Assembly (NCBI GenBank): GCA_965153455.1
Contig: OZ234500.1
Location: forward strand, 8,618,001 to 8,682,000
DNA from: Sphagnum compactum
Lineage: Eukaryota > Bryophyta > Sphagnopsida > Sphagnales
Direction: 5' to 3'
Length of the DNA stretch: 64,000 nucleotides
A program made the translations under genes and the position numbers. Of this stretch, positions 46,994 through 61,803 are shown piece by piece; position 1 is the stretch's first letter, and every line of letters starts with the position of its first letter. Below the pieces are notes generated by a model, which saw only the letters and a list, made by a program, of their open reading frames with translations, was not told the origin of the DNA and did not search any database.

Positions 46994-49540
46994 ACTTTCA
47001 TTCGGTATGTCCCACTTGTAGGAAAGAAGCCACTAGCATTCAAGGTTGATGTGGAGAAGGGGAAGGAACTAGTTGGAACAAATACACATGTAGACATTTC
47101 AACTTGTCGGGGAACCCAAGCTAAGTTGGAATGTTTACAAAGAATTACCCAAGGGAAAGCCCTTGGCCAATACTAATGTTCTTGTGTCTAGCCAATTTGT
47201 GTTGCGAGTTGATGATGTGAGGGACCACCTATTTTCCAACTTAGTTGCGGCTAGGCCATGATGATGTATGTGGTGCTAAAATGTTGTGTTCATGACATAA
47301 CTTGCATGTGTGCTTTTTCTTGGGTGTGTGGTGGTTGGTTTCATTGAAGATTGGTACAAATTGCAACATCTTCCACCCCAAGTTTAAGGGGAAGGTGGTT
47401 GGAAAAGGCATTACAAGTGTCAATTATGCATCCAAGGGGTTTAGAAGCAACTCTCTGGTTTAATTGTGTGGGCTAGGTAGGAAAGTGGTCATGTTGATCA
47501 AGGTTTACAAGCCCAATGTCAAGCTCATGGTTGAGGAGCTTGATTGAAACCCCAATATTTGGACATTGGATGAGGCATGTGTGTTTTCAACGGCCAACAA
47601 GAATTTTAACCATGCTTTTATTTGTTTGGTGCAATGTAAGTGGATTTTTGAATAAGAATTTACAAAAAGTTTCCTTCACATGTTTGGGTACAAGATGCAT
47701 GACATTAAATAGAATGGATATTTAATTTGACTAGTGGTATAGTGATGTTAAGCATGGTGGTGCACTTCACATGCAAAATGCAATATTTAGTGTGCACCAA
47801 AAATTGACTTGAATTTTTCTAGCTGCCCAAAAATCATATTCCTTTGAAAATTTCCACAAACGCCTATTCCATTAAAAAGTAAATGGTGACATTAATTTCA
47901 TTAATGAAACTTGCCCAAAAAATCCACTAAACAGGCACATTCCACTTTATAATGGTTGCACTTAATTAAATTACAAATTTTTTGTGAATATTTAATATTA
48001 AATAAGTTGGTAAATTTTGTGGCACATTCCACTCGAAACATTCCATTTGGGGGTGACATGACTTATTCCACTAAAAATGCCTCATTCCATTTTGGGCTTT
48101 CCATTGCATTGGAATTGGCACATCCCACTAAAAATGAGTGGAATTATGTGGAATGGAATAAGACGCGACATTAGTAAAAACGCCCCCCGTCGTTCACAAC
48201 TACATTTTCAAGTACATCTTGATTATAAAACATAGTTGAAAGTAATAAAAATAATTGCAAAGTATTTTTTGCAATTGAAAAATGTTCATCTCAACTGTAA
48301 AACAAAAAATTTAACAAATACAAGTTGATAATGACATTCCAGTTGTCAACTTCCCTTTATTAATGGATGAACTTCATTTGTTGATTGCATATGACATTAG
48401 TAAAATATTCAATTACAATTTTGATTACATTTCGATTATGTCAATTGAATGTCTAACCAATGATGTGGTGACACGTGGTACACCCAAAACATTCCACCAT
48501 TAATTGAGTGAAAACACATTAAGCCCCCAAAAATTGTAGTCACAAGTATAATTGTTTTGCAATTAAATTTTGGTAAGGTATGGACATCATGTCTTGGATT
48601 ATTTTTACTTGTTTTAAGTATACTTGATTAGCTTTAGACTAATTTAATCAATTATTTTAAAAATTCCAACAAAAATTGAAGAATTTGAATGTATGGAGTG
48701 TATTTGTGATCAAATAATACCTGTCACAAAATTTGAAAATATAATATGTACTTTAAAAGTAGGGTTGTTGCTGGAATTCTTGGGTGAATTTTTTGTGATG
48801 TACGATATGGATATACATCAATTAAATATAGAACAATTTAGAAATTTAAAAAATTTAGATGAAATTCCATTCAAAAAATATGTTTTTTTGCATTTTATTT
48901 TTAGTAATGAATGCATAATAATATTTTCCTTTTAGGAAAAAACCAATACCATATCAAGAGAAGGAAATTTTATAGATGGGAATTGCATTATGTTTTCAAT
49001 TTCCTTTTGTTTGGTAATGTTTCATGAATCACAAACATGAGGCCTTATGGCTATTGAAAAACTGTAAATTATATATTATGTGTACATTGATTTTATTCAA
49101 TCCTCCTCATTTAACAGTTGAATCAAGGTTAATCAAAATGTTGTTGTGCAAATTCTAAAGTTTTTGCTTGTGTATAGGTTAACCAAAGGATGCCATCAAG
49201 ATTTTACCTCATTGCGTTTTATAATACTTGTTATACGTCACTTTTTTTGAACAAAAGTGGCTCACGCTTAGTGTATTTTCACCCAATCAGCCATAGTAGA
49301 AATTAAGTCGAAAGGTAAACTATGTTGCAACTATGATGGTCAATCCATTTGGCCAATGGTGGGATGACATGTGCAATGATTTTATAAGGTTTGAAATGAA
49401 CCTAGTTAAATGACACATGGCATAACCTAGGCTTATCTATGTATGTTGTGCTTAATTGTAGGCAACCATTTAATTACCTAGGCATGGGCTAAGTCTAAAC
49501 CTAGGTCCCCTAATTTAGGCTTAAGTTAAAGCTAAACCTA
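46994..49540. other. Intergenic DNA without recognised genes
   Basis: Short open stretches (46961-47176, 47956-48174, 48693-48935) have no known domain. Between 48000 and 48170 the motif CATTCCACT or its variants recurs. CCTAGG-rich sequence starts at about 49430. Confidence 0.35.
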
Positions 49541-49690
49541 AGCACCTAAGCACGACCTAGACATACATAGCCACTTAACTTAAGCTAGGGTTAAATCTAG
49601 GCACTTAAGCTAGGCCTAGACATAAGTAGCCACTTAGCTTAAGCTAGGGGTAAACCTAGGCATTAAGTTAGGCCTAGACTTAAATCACAA
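49541..49690. repeat. Tandem repeat, about 2.5 units of 58-60 bp, CCTAG-rich
   Basis: Units run CAC(C/T)TAAGC..GACCTAGACATA..TAGCCACTTA(A/G)CTTAAGCTAGGG(T/G)TAAA(T/C)CTAGG. The first full unit starts at about 49541 and the second at about 49599, with a partial third. Degenerate pieces extend back to 49430. Confidence 0.7.
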
Positions 49691-52600
49691 ATAAAATCCT
49701 ATTTCATTTAATTTAGCTTTTAAGGTTGTGCCTTTTTTGTTAGTTCATCCAAAATGGTTATTACATTTTCATGTTTACTTTGATTCTTCATCATCCTAAT
49801 GCACTTGTTTAATATATAGTTTGGATTATTTAAATGGAAGCCAAACAATATGAGACAAACATTTTAGTTGCCACCTTGGGAAAACAAGCCCAACAACACA
49901 CATATGCCTATAATTAAACATTTCTAGATCTTTCTCATTTCTTATCCAATTTGAATGATGTAAAAAGCTATGGGAATGTCAATGTAAGCTCTACATTATT
50001 TCTTTAAACTCTAGAAAGAAAGGAACAACACATAAGAAACATAAAACACGTCAAAATCAGATAATGTGTTTTTAAAAAAATGACCCATTATTTTAGCATG
50101 TCATATCTTCATCATTTCTTATTCATTTGTGTGATTTAAAGAGTTATGGGTGCACCAAGTTAAGATTTACATTACTTCTTTAAGTTTCAATGGCAAAGGA
50201 TGTACAAAGAAGAACCACAAAGAACATGAATGTGCTAAATTTCAATGTGTGAATTAAGCTTATGATCGAGCATTTACTTCAATGGCTTTCGATGCCCGTA
50301 TCTTCTTCATTTGTTATTTATTTTGAGTAATCTAAGTGACCAACGGTGCACCAAGTCGAACTCTAAAACATCATTTTGAGCTTGAAATGCAAAAGAAGGA
50401 TGTGTTAGGATTTAAAATTCTTAAGTGTATGGTGGTTGATTAATTTAGTACCCTAGTTGTAATCATGTGATAACTGAGTTGCAACCTAGTTGCAATTGAG
50501 TTACAACCTAGTTTAATTTATTTAAACCTAAACCTAAACAGATAGTTTATCTAGTCTAGGTTTAATTAATTATACTAATTACATATAGTAAATATTCAGC
50601 AATAATTTTAAATTCCATGTTTTATAATTAATTAAAAGTATTTTAATAGAATTATTAATCATTATTATTTATGAAAAAATTACTATTTATTAATATGTCA
50701 CTAACATATAATAAAATTATATATTACTTAAAATATTATTAATACAAAAATATAATTAATAACTTATTATAGTTAGAAAAAAATTACTAATATTATTGTA
50801 GCTAATATAAACTAGGTTTTTATTTAACTATTATTATTTGTATTGTTATCTAACTTGTTATGACAACTATAAATTAATATAATCTACATTGGATAAAAAT
50901 AAAATATAATACAAATATTGAAGTAAATATAGTAGTGCTAAAATTTTATTTTTTTTGAACTTGTATAATTATTTATCAAATGTTCATACTAACTATGCCA
51001 AATATTATTATTATTTAATATGAAATAAATTGATAATGAAATAAAAAATTTAAAGATATATTCAAACCAATAGTTAACATTAGATTAATTATTAAATTAA
51101 TTCCAAATTATCATAATCATGTTTGATCACTTATGTTCTAAATGAAAATTCAAATTACATAGAAACAATTATCATTACATGTGTTGAACATATTATTGTT
51201 AACTTGTGTTTCAATACACATGTTTTTAAACTTATACTTCAATTTATTAAATTTTATTTGTTATTTCAATGATAAAATATTTGCATCATACATAACCTTT
51301 GTTTTTTATAAAAATGATAAAACATTAAAGTTCCACAAAAAAACTAATTATCTATCATTACTATATGTCGAAAACTAAATTTGATTTACAAAAAAGTTAG
51401 GAATTAAATTTATTGAAAATATGCATTTTTTTCAACTTATATATCAAAGTTTTGTTTAATTTTATTTCAATTTTTGAAATATTATTGTTTAAATGCATCC
51501 AAAAAATGACATCAATGATCATACATAATCATTCGTTTTTACAAATAAATTTACACGTAGTTTATTGTCTCATGAATTTTGATCATAATTTATAATAAAT
51601 AATAAGCTATCATACGGAAAGAAATGAATAAAAATTAAAATTCCACAATTTAATCATTAATTATATTGTTGTGCCATTGGCCCAAGTGTTATCACGTCCT
51701 CAACTGATTTTTCCTTCCAAAACCTGGTTTTTTGGAATTTATTTGAATTTTCAGTGGCAGAAATCACTTTAAAATCAATATCTCCCACATTCTGAATCCA
51801 AATCTTACCAAATAAATTCCATTAAATCCTGCTCATCAAGATCTTTCCAGCAGCACCAAAGGCACATTCCAATTCCTCTGAAATTTTCAGTTACAATTTA
51901 ATTTAATTCTCAGTGAGAAAATCATTCAATATTCAAGAACTTTTGCACCGTAAGTCCAAACGTCATGGAACCAATCCCATGCACCCCTCGTCCTCAAGAG
52001 CTTTCCAAAGAGACCAAGAACGCGATCTAACACATCCCAGTTTGGTGGATCTCATAACTACAAACAAAACAAAACAAAACAAAACAAAACAAACAAACAA
52101 CCTTGTTTCACAGATAGATATCATTATTTGATATGTCATAACCTAAATTTGGTCTACATTAAAATAAAATATTAGATGAATGAACATTTACAAGATTAAA
52201 TTACTAATTTATATTGAAAAAAAAAATTTCTAAAAATTCATGCATTACAAAAATTATATCAAACATAACTATTCATTTATATAAATACATTTACATGTAA
52301 TTTAATGTTATTATAATTTAGCATAAATATTAACATATACCATATGTATAAAAACAAAGTCACCTATTAATTGTTTAGTTGAGTTGAAAAATAATTGCAA
52401 CTTTGTTGCAAATGAAATTATATTTCATCCATCCCTCAATACAATTTATCATCCACACATGTGCTGATGGTGTCATCAACATAGTTGAACATTAGTTACC
52501 ATCTAGATTATGTGTCAATTGAAGAATTTTAAATGACCCATTAATCGAGACATGTTTTTTACTATTTACCAACATAGTAGACATTTCAACTTGGAAGCAT

Positions 52601-55369
52601 TGTTGATGCCAAAAATATTCAATGGATTTGGTAAAAATATCACTTAATTGGAAAATTGCTTTCAACTATATACCAATTTTGTTGATCAATTGATTTAATT
52701 GATATTTTTTATTATTTTATTTATAAATTAAAATGTTCCAATTGCAACATAGTTGGAAATCACATCAAGTTGAAAACGTTTTGGTAAAAAATGGGGGTTT
52801 TTCAAAACCTTTATCCAAGAAAATTAATATTTTTTAATAATATTTTTTTAATACATTAAAAATTGGCGTTTTTTTTATCTTATTTTGTGACCTTACCTTT
52901 AACCATCCCTTTTGGATGTTGGATAACTAATTATGGGGTTCTTCACTACACTTTTGGTGTTTCAAAAAACCTTTGACAAGGTAGTGTGCATGTTTTTCAT
53001 TTTGCAAATTTCATATTGGTAGACCAAGGGTTATTGAGTGGGTGAAAATACACACAAGTGAACCAATGGGATTATTTTACAAAAATATTGTGAATAGTTT
53101 TTAGTCCTTTTTTATTTTTTCATACGAAATGTTTTTTGAATGAAATCTTTTGCAATGTTATTAAAAATACATGTATTTGCCCAATAGAACACATTTTTTT
53201 GGTTTTAATCATTGTTGAATAAATATGATTTTTTCAAAATGTGTAGATTTTGCTAGATTTTGGGTTTGATTTTGAGAATTTATCATAGTTTTGAATCATA
53301 CCAAAATATGCTAATTACTTTAGGTTTTTGTTCATTGTGTCATAAACTACAACTTTGTTTTCTATGCCATGCACATTACACCCCATTTATATGTGATAAA
53401 GGACTTTTGAAATTCAAATTTTAAAAAAAATACTTTGAATTTCAAAGAATTTTAAATTCCATATCTTTTAAATTTTGAGTGTTTTTCAAATGAAAATAAT
53501 AGGTTTATATCATATAAATTTTTTATCGTCAAAATTTTTTTAAATTAAAAGAGTCCTTTACCTAATCCTTTGCAAAATTAATCACATTTGATGTAACTAT
53601 TTACAAAGTTCAAACTTTTTTAGTAAAACCAAAAATTTAAATTTAAATTAACTATTTTAAAATTTGAATACCTCAACATTCATATTAGTCATTTAACACA
53701 ACTTGGAATGATTGAAATAATTTTAAAATGTCAAAAAGAAACATACATAAAAAATTTGACAATTTTGACCACTATTCAACATGATTTTTGGCTCCTAAAT
53801 GTGTATTTGCACTTGAGTATATAGTGATTTTTTCTTATAAAAATTAATGTAAAATTAAAAGAAAAATTTAAATGATTATTTAATGTTATTATGTATTCTT
53901 GTGCAACAACTTGGGTTAAGATGGTATGCAAAATAGTAATATTGGGTGTAAGGTGTGTGATGGTAAGGTCTTGGTGTATATTGAAAACGTGTGATAATAG
54001 GGTTTGTTTTTGTTGCAACGATGTGTGTAATCATCAGGAACATTGAAAATGGTGAACTCAATTTATATTGAGTAGGATCACAAATTTTCACATCACATTT
54101 TGAAAATTGGATTTTGTTCTCAACATAGTGTACATATTGTATACCCAATTTCAACAAGAGATGATTTTGTATAAGGAGAACACCATTTCAAATTGCGTTC
54201 TAAAAGGTGAAATTAGAGGGTCAAGTATGCTAGTCCAATTCATCCACTTGCAATACATCCATGTACAACAAGATGGAAGAACACGAAAATCCCCCAAAAA
54301 GGAAAACTGAACATGTCCTTCCACAAAGAGCCAAAATAGTGTGTACGTACACTCATTTATTCAACAACATGGTCACCCATGAGAGCAAATAATTCCCATC
54401 CATCCCTTTTTGGGCCTGAGTCCCGAGTGAATTTGTTAATAAACTCATGAGATTCCTTTGTGTCCTCAAGAAGCCCATTTTCCTCCATCTGTGCAATTCA
54501 CTGGCCCACAGAAAAGAAATGGAGTCTGGTGCCATGTAGTTGTTGTTGAGCCTCTTCTTTGTTGAAACTGAAAATTTGAGTCCTTTCTTGGCTGCGCCTG
54601 TAAGGAGAGTAGTACTCTATGCAAGGATATAATTTTTCATTTGGTCTCACATGTTGTGAGGAATGCTCTCACCAGGTACTGTGAAATATGACTTAATTTA
54701 TTGGGAAATTTTAGTGAACATCTCTTCTTTTAGATGTTGGTTTCAACCAGTGTTGGGCTATTCTCAATTTTTCTATTTTTCATTTATTTTATTATTTTGA
54801 AAAATGTTGATTTTGGTTTTCACTTAACATTTTAAGAATTGAATTGATTTTTAACCGTTTTTTTTCTGCATAAAAGAGAACCAATCAAGGTATCAAACTT
54901 TTGAAAAACAAATTCAACTAGTTGTCTAAGTGCGGATTCTCACAAGTTTAAGATTAGTTTTTAAAGTGTCAAATGTATCCAGCATAATAATTTTTTAATT
55001 AAAAAAATAAAAAATGATAAAAATAACAAAGGATGAAAAAAAATTAATTTTTTTTTTCTTCCATAAATTCATATGTTCACAAGTTTATCCTATTCTAATG
55101 AATCTTCAAATTGCTCTAGTTCTTCTAATTCCAAATCCTTTGTAATTAATTCCACCAAATTAGAAGATGACTTACAATCAATTTTTAATTTATTAAGTCA
55201 ATGTTTTTTACAAATATCAAAAATTTCAAAATGGCCATTTGTTAATGACACCCTAAATATGTTACTATGTTGGCTAAAGAAAAACAATTCTTTGTCTCAA
55301 TTTGAAATCTTGGGATGTTTACTAGTTAGAAAGGCAAAAAAATTCAATAGTGAGAAACCAAAAGGAGCA
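49691..55369. other. Long AT-rich intergenic DNA with an (AAAAC)n tract
   Basis: Most of this block is strongly AT-rich and has no recognisable gene. An (AAAAC)n microsatellite lies at 52061-52102. The segment just before it (51680-52050) is richer in GC and unlike its neighbours, and may be an old insertion. Open stretches at 53776-54157 (-) and 55073-55393 (+) have low-complexity composition and no motif. Confidence 0.4.
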
Positions 55370-55810
55370 CTAGTAACAACAGGAGTTGAGTAATAGTAAG
55401 AGAAGAACAAAGTAACAAGAGGAGGAGCTAAACAATAACAAGAAAAATCAAGTAGCACAATAGGAGAGAAGTTCAACAATAACAAGAGAATTTGAGTAGT
55501 AACAAGAGGAGTCAAACAACAACAAAAGGAACTAAACAACACAATAAAAAAAATCGACGAATACAACGAAAGGAGTTGACCAAACAATTTTTAAAAAACT
55601 AACAACAAAAGAAAAATTGATCCACAATTGAATAACAACACAAAAAAAGTTGGAAGAAGAATCTAAGAATAATGCCACAAGAGGAGTTGAGCACCAACAC
55701 AAGAGGAATGAATAGTGAGTAGCAATGCAAGAGGTTGGAAGAGGAGGCGAGCAACAATAATTGCAACAATGTCGCAACAAGAGTCAAACATCAACACAAT
55801 AAGAGCCCAA
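55370..55810. repeat. Purine-rich degenerate minisatellite
   Basis: The + strand is almost free of long pyrimidine runs and repeats AACAACAAGAGGAG-type motifs (AGTAACAAGAGGAG, CAACACAAGAGGA, ACAATAACAAGA) in irregular units. The opposite strand stays open in several frames only because of this composition. Confidence 0.65.
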
Positions 55811-58800
55811 AGAAAAGACTCACCTTACCAATCAGAAAAAAATAAAGACAACTTTAAAAAAATTCTTGAACTTTTTTAGAGCATCATAAAGCTTTAATGC
55901 ATAAGCCCAAAACATAAAACAAATTGAATAACAAAGTGAGGCCAAATGCGTTTTTTTTCCTAGAGAATGAAGAAGAGTGGAAAAGAAGTTTCAATGCTCA
56001 ATAATTGTGGTGTTGTTGCATAAAATCTTATTGTTTTTCTGATATCTCATTTTTCTTTTCAAACTCTCGTCTTGTGCATTTTGAGTTTTTTTAAAAACTA
56101 GTCTAAATATGAATTTTTTTCTTAAATTCGAAAAATTTGCCAAAGTGTTGAATATCCCAAAATTGAAAAATAACCTTGATTCTTTGAACTCCAAAATGCA
56201 GCAGATGTTGCAGTTTTTTTCTAGAAGTTGGGTTGGGTTGCTATCGGTTGCTATAACATGGGCCTCAAAACATTACTAGTCCAAAAAGATTTGTGTTTGA
56301 CATTGGTTACTAAATGGGGTTTGAACACTAAGGTTGCACAAAAAGAGATTTTGTTTTTTTGCACTACCCAAATTCACTAGGTTTTAGTCAAATAGGACAA
56401 AATTGTATGGTTTGGTAAAGAAGGATTAGTTAGTGAAATTTTTTTAGTCTTTTTGGATAGTTGCATGTTACACTAAATAGATTTTAATTGAAAAATAATG
56501 ACATGGGTATATGAGGTCCCAAGTTAATATGGCGTGGAATAACACACCACATCAGCATATAACTTTGTTTGTTTTTTTCTTTTTTTTGGTTTCCCGGATC
56601 GTGGAGTCATAGATTATATTTTGGTCATGGCATGTGGTGACAAAATTACATGCTTGAAAAAAATTTAAAGTTTTTTTGGGTGAAAGCATGATCAATTAAA
56701 CATTCCATTATCCTTGTTTAATTAAATGAAAATTAGTCATAAAATACACCTTCATATAGTAACTTTAAATATTATGTATTCCAATGATCAATATGGGCAT
56801 GTTCTTTGATTTTATACTAATGATATAAAAAAATTGCATGTTTAATGTCCATTTAAATAGATTTTTCAAAACTGCAAGTAGATTTTTTTCTATTTTTCAA
56901 GCATTTGTTTCATAAAAAGTAGGTTTAAAGTAGGAAAAGTATTGGATTTTTTTATTTTCTTGGATATTGCTGCACTAAAATGTACTTATGTGCTTTCAAC
57001 TTTTACTTTTAAAATAATAATATATTAAACTTTTTAATGTAAAAATATTTTTGAATACTTTTTGACAAATATGTTTTTTTTAAAAATACTTTACACCTAC
57101 TTTTGTTATACGAAAGCCTCTCAAACTTAACTTTGTATTAAACAAATTATAAACCCACTATTGACCAACATGATGGTTTGATAATGATTGAAAATGTTGT
57201 GACTCTATTTTCTTGCATTTATGTGCAAAAATATGCTTGCATGACATGTCCCATAGTGCATATGTTGGAAAGGTATAATTAAATGACATCCCTATGTGTC
57301 CTATCTACCTACCTAGTACTTACATGCAGGAGTTTTTAACTGGATGGGTTACCCAGGTGGAACCTGATGTCAACTCACTTGGGTTTCATCAACACCTGTG
57401 TCATATAAGTCATAACAGGCTTTTCAATGGATGGTGGACACTGTGGCTATTGATTCCTGTTGGCCCCTTCATGCATGCTGCACTACTGTTGACTTGCACA
57501 ACAGGTACAAATTAGGGTTTGCTGGCCATGGAAACACAGTAATTAGCTCAATTCCTAAGCGAGCTGCTGTTTCTTCTCTGTTGGAGCTTTGCTGCATGCT
57601 GACTTGTGTTGTCCATTTTTAAAAGAAGAAAATAAATAAATAAATAAATTTCTGCTCTCTTCTGTGAATTTGTGAGGGACTATTATTGTGCACACACAAT
57701 ATATCCATGTCCAAAAGTTTGCCACTTTTCGACTAGCTCCATTAGGGTTTGCGTAGTATATTTAAATGTTCGAATGCTTATAAAAGACGCCATCACACAA
57801 TAAAATTACTATTCTTTATTTATTTATTTACTGACTATACTGACTGGCCCGGGTGATGACATTTAAATAATCTGTCACTTTCAGTGGTTTTTTTTTGGGG
57901 CTGTCTCGCCTTTTTTTGTATGGAAATTGACAAAAATTTGCAATTTTTTTTTCTTCTGAAAGTTTGACTAATTTTGCTAAATTTTTTTGTTAAAATTTTG
58001 CCAAATATTTGATACCAAAAAACGAAAAAAAGAAAAGAGAAACAGTGGTCACTTCATCCTACATGGAGAAGGATTATGCTGAAACTTAGCTATGTCTCTA
58101 AAACAAGGATCCTAATCTCCAGCTTGGAAATGGGTCTCAGGCCAGCTGGAGGAGCAATAATGTGAAGAATGTGGGACCACTCATACTATTTCAGAGACCC
58201 ACTTGATGCAGGAAGTACCTAGCCTAGTTTGTAGGTATGCAAATTATTGTACTCTTCAAAGTCCTGTAGCCATGTTGGCCAGTTCTCGACTTTAGAATGT
58301 TTTCGGTTCCACAAAACAACAGAAACCCGTCCAGTTCTGGTCCATTCCTGAAATAAAAATAATAATTCAGGTTCTGGTTCCAAGTAATCTGTTCTGAAAT
58401 CGATCATTAACTGCCAGTTAACCCTCAATTTCAAAACTTAAAAAAAAATAAAAAATCATTTCCTATAATTCCAGTTATGGTTTCTAGAGTTTTTGACATC
58501 TAGTTTGTGCTACCGTGATGGCCTTTTAAATTCTCCCTTGTTTTTAATACCTTTGGACATTTTCCAAATCAGCAGTGTGTTTATAACAAATTTTCAGGGT
58601 CTTAATAAAAATTAATCCAGTTCCAAAAATCAGACTCAGTCTGGAACTAGAACCACATGTTCTAATTGGCCAAACTGGGCAACACTGGTACTAACTGGGC
58701 TTATATCATCCAACCAAGAAACCCAGAATATCATGCCTTTCTCAAGACTACTTTTGCACAAAATTTCTCAACATGAAAAAATTTGACAAAGATAGCAGCA

Positions 58801-59829
58801 AACGACCTTCTCCTTCACTTCTCCTTTGGGCCATAAATAGATCATTATAATAGTGCTCATGACCCAATGGTGTCATGACATGATGGTGTGCATGCAAGCA
58901 TCTCCTGAATGGATAGCCTGGTGGAATAAATTGGTTTGGGGTGGGCTTTTCCGTTTGTTCCATAAAATGTTTCTGAACACTCAGAAGATCCCTACACCTT
59001 GCTTTGGAAACAAAGGAAGAAATGTGTTATACTTGGATCTCCCCTCACCCTTCAGTCTACATGTTAGGGGGGCCACACAAAAAGTTGTGACAAAAGAGAG
59101 GGAAAGTTGTGGAAAAAAGCAAAAACTTGAAATTATACAAAAGGACAACAAAACAAAAGAAATATCCAAGGACATTTTTAATAGTAAGGATCTTGTATCA
59201 TAAATTCTTGTATAATAGCTTGGCAAGCCAGGCACCTTCAGGGCCAGAAAAGGCCAAAGGCTGAACAAAACCTTAAGTTCTATGCTGCAAAGAATATTGT
59301 TCTTGTTCCTTTCAACTCACATTTGGAGAAAGAGCTTTGGAGAAAGAAATAGAGCATTCCATAATATGGAACTTGCCATATGGTACTTCTAACCTGGGAA
59401 AGAGACTTTTTTTTTTACATTCCAATAAGGTGGAAAGTGCAACAAGAGCAATACCACTTTGACTTCAGTTTGAGGCAGAAAAAATGTTAGGTACTATTTT
59501 CAGGCTTTTCTTTTTTTGTCCCCAGTTAGATGGTTTGCCCAAAGTTTCCCCTTCACCTATATAAGTGGGCCAAAGTGGTGGCACTATATCTTCACATACA
59601 AACTTATATTTTGGGGGAGCTTATAAAGTTGCAGAGTTTTAGTTTTTGTTTAAGTTTTTTTTTTTTTTCCTCTTTTTTTTGGTGTGAGGAGCCAATCAAA
59701 AAGAGGGGGGGGAGGAGGGTACTTGTGAAGCACACATCTAATTAATGGAAGTAAAACAGATACACCCCGTGTCAATTATAAATCGAAGGCTACAGCAGTG
59801 AAAGTAAGGGGGTGGTTTTGTAGTGTTTT
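55811..59829. other. AT-rich intergenic DNA
   Basis: No gene was recognised. Short AAAT and TTTA microsatellites occur at about 57630 and 57815. A stretch at 57290-57620 is less AT-rich and open on the + strand in two frames but shows no known domain. The minus-strand stretch 58219-58434 is open but unrecognised. Confidence 0.35.
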
Positions 59830-60090
59830 GTGATGTAGCCAAAGTGGTTATAATCCACAGGAGGATTTATTCATTCAAATTTGGCTACATGCTAAATATG
59901 CATGTAAGTTTTTTTAACATCCATCTCTTTTCTGGCTACCTTCTTGAACCATGTATAGAAATCTGGTGATTTTTCCTAAATTTTGGTCGAATCTTGGCTG
60001 TTTCAAATATTTGAAACCACTTCTTTTTAGCACTTTTAATTTTCAATTTCGCTATCTGGCTATATATATATTTATATAGCCAGGAAAAAA
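59830..60090 (+). repeat. Dispersed element with TAGCCA ends, copy 2
   Basis: This copy begins near TGATGTAGCCAAAG and ends at CTGGCTATATATATATTTAT followed by ATAGCCAG, an imperfect palindrome at 60056-60085. Its middle matches copy 1 at 28815-29000 (AACCATGTATAGAA..TCTGGT). It lies directly against the GC-rich leader of the LEA_2 gene, so its TATA-rich end could contribute a TATA box; this is inference only. Confidence 0.6.
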
Positions 60091-61803
60091 ACAAATGCTG
60101 GTACTTCCTTCCGGGCGAGAAACATTAGTCTCCTGTGTCCACTGAATGTTCCAAACAAAGCGCTTCCTTCTTGTGCGTCGCAAGCGCGGCCCTGGCTATG
60201 GCGGTCGCGTCTCTCTTGCGCGCTTCCTAATGCGCTCGCTCCGCTTTCCTTTCTCGTCGCCGGTCTGTCTCTCGCTCTCCAACAAAAAAAACGCAGTGTC
60301 TTCTTCAGATAAACCTTCTGCTACACAACTTGCCATTGGAGTATGCATTATTTTCGCACCTCTCTGATTCTTTGTTTCTCATTTTGATGCTGTATATGCC
60401 GTTCGTTCCGTTGTTGTTTTCTTTTCTTTCCTCGCATTTTTTCTTCGTGTTTCTTCGGTTTGACTTGCCGGGGGGTAATTTTCTGTTGAGTATCGGCATT
60501 GAATATCGAGGTGACTGGTAGACTCATGAAGAGCGAGTGTTGTTGTCGTTGTTGATTGCGGTACTTGTCGGTCTAATTCGTTGACAATCTTGTAGAAGGA
60601 GCAGGTACGGTACTCGTTCTGCTCTCCCGTGCGGAGTTTCGCGTTGCGGCAGGGGGCCATGCCTTTGGCTTCTAATCGCCCTTTTTTTTCCCCCTTTTGC
60701 AGAATCGGTAACAGCAGGTCCTCTTTCTTCTCTGATAGACCTTGTTATTTTCTTTCCCTATCTGTGAGAGCTGAGAATGAGAGAATATCGTGTGCTAGTT
60801 TGAAGTATGATGTTGCGGGATCTGGTCAGTTTGGAGCGACGTGACCTCGCCCATCGTTGAGCACTGAATTTCTCGAAGCAGAATATGATCGAGTTTATGT
60901 TCAAATCGTGATCACTTTGTGTCTAGACCGTTGATGAGACTAAACAAGAGATATTATTTAGATTGTTGTCGACCTGCTCACAGTTGCACGAGTGATGATC
61001 CTTCAGCTGAGAAACGAAGGTTTAGTTTTCAGAGAACAAGTTAGTCTTTGTGAGAACGCGAGCGGGGCCTTGCTAATTTTCGCAGAAGTCGTTTCCATGC
61101 GAGAGCGCAAAACGGAAGCCGATTCAGCCAACTGCAGTTTTCTTGGTCTTTTTATGTGCCCTGAGGGTTTGAGCGATAGATTTAGCATCCGCTTGAAACA
61201 GGTCGGTGGCATGCGCTAGTACGCTGAACATTGCTTTTTTCCCCTGACCTCTTCACGGATTGTTGTTAATGAAGTCCTGGATGTTTGCGGCAGATAATTG
61301 CTTGGAGTCACGAGTGGTGAGGGAGGAGGTCCGTGGACTATTACTATGTTGAATTCGGCTCAGCTAGTCCCCTTCTGCTGCAGCTCCGGGAGCTGTGTGG
61401 CGTGATTCAGGTAGCCTGCCAGATCTAAACATGACATGCCCACACTAATGTTAGTACAGAGATTTTAGTTGTTACAAAGCTCTTGAATTACATCATTGAG
61501 AAGGTGTCAATCACTTTTTGTGAATTTCGTTGAGGAGACATGACCTTCCTGAAAAAGTAGAACTCACCACATGGAAGAAGAAATTGCTAGAGAATTGGGG
61601 TCTTGCTCTGAAGATTGCCTCTATCTTCATCCCTCACACTTGTTTTGTGTTTTCCCCTTCCTGCCTTGTGTGTCCATGCTCAGTCAATCAGGACTGTTAG
61701 AATGGGTATCACCCAATATAATCCCTCATGTGCTTGCCTGCATGCAGTGTGACAACCACGCAATATTATAGAGCAAACTGGGGGATACTGCATTATACAT
61801 CAA
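60091..61803 (+). promoter_or_regulatory. GC-richer promoter and leader region of the LEA_2/NHL gene
   Basis: The region from about 60100 is richer in GC and CpG (GCGCGCTTCC, GTCGCCGG) than the flanking DNA and has CT-rich blocks, as expected for a promoter or first exon. Several possible donors and acceptors exist, so the leader may be spliced. An in-frame stop at 61750 precedes the ATG at 61804. Short upstream open stretches at 60146-60367, 60629-60844 and 60992-61219 lack known domains. The transcription start was not located. Confidence 0.45.

Noticed and set aside
55297-55787. Minus-strand cysteine/serine-rich frames
   Set aside because: Overlapping frames are all open because of the purine-rich repeat on the other strand. 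There is no conserved motif.
58219-58434. Possible minus-strand small gene
   Set aside because: It is open for 71 codons without a recognisable domain, splice partner or conserved start.
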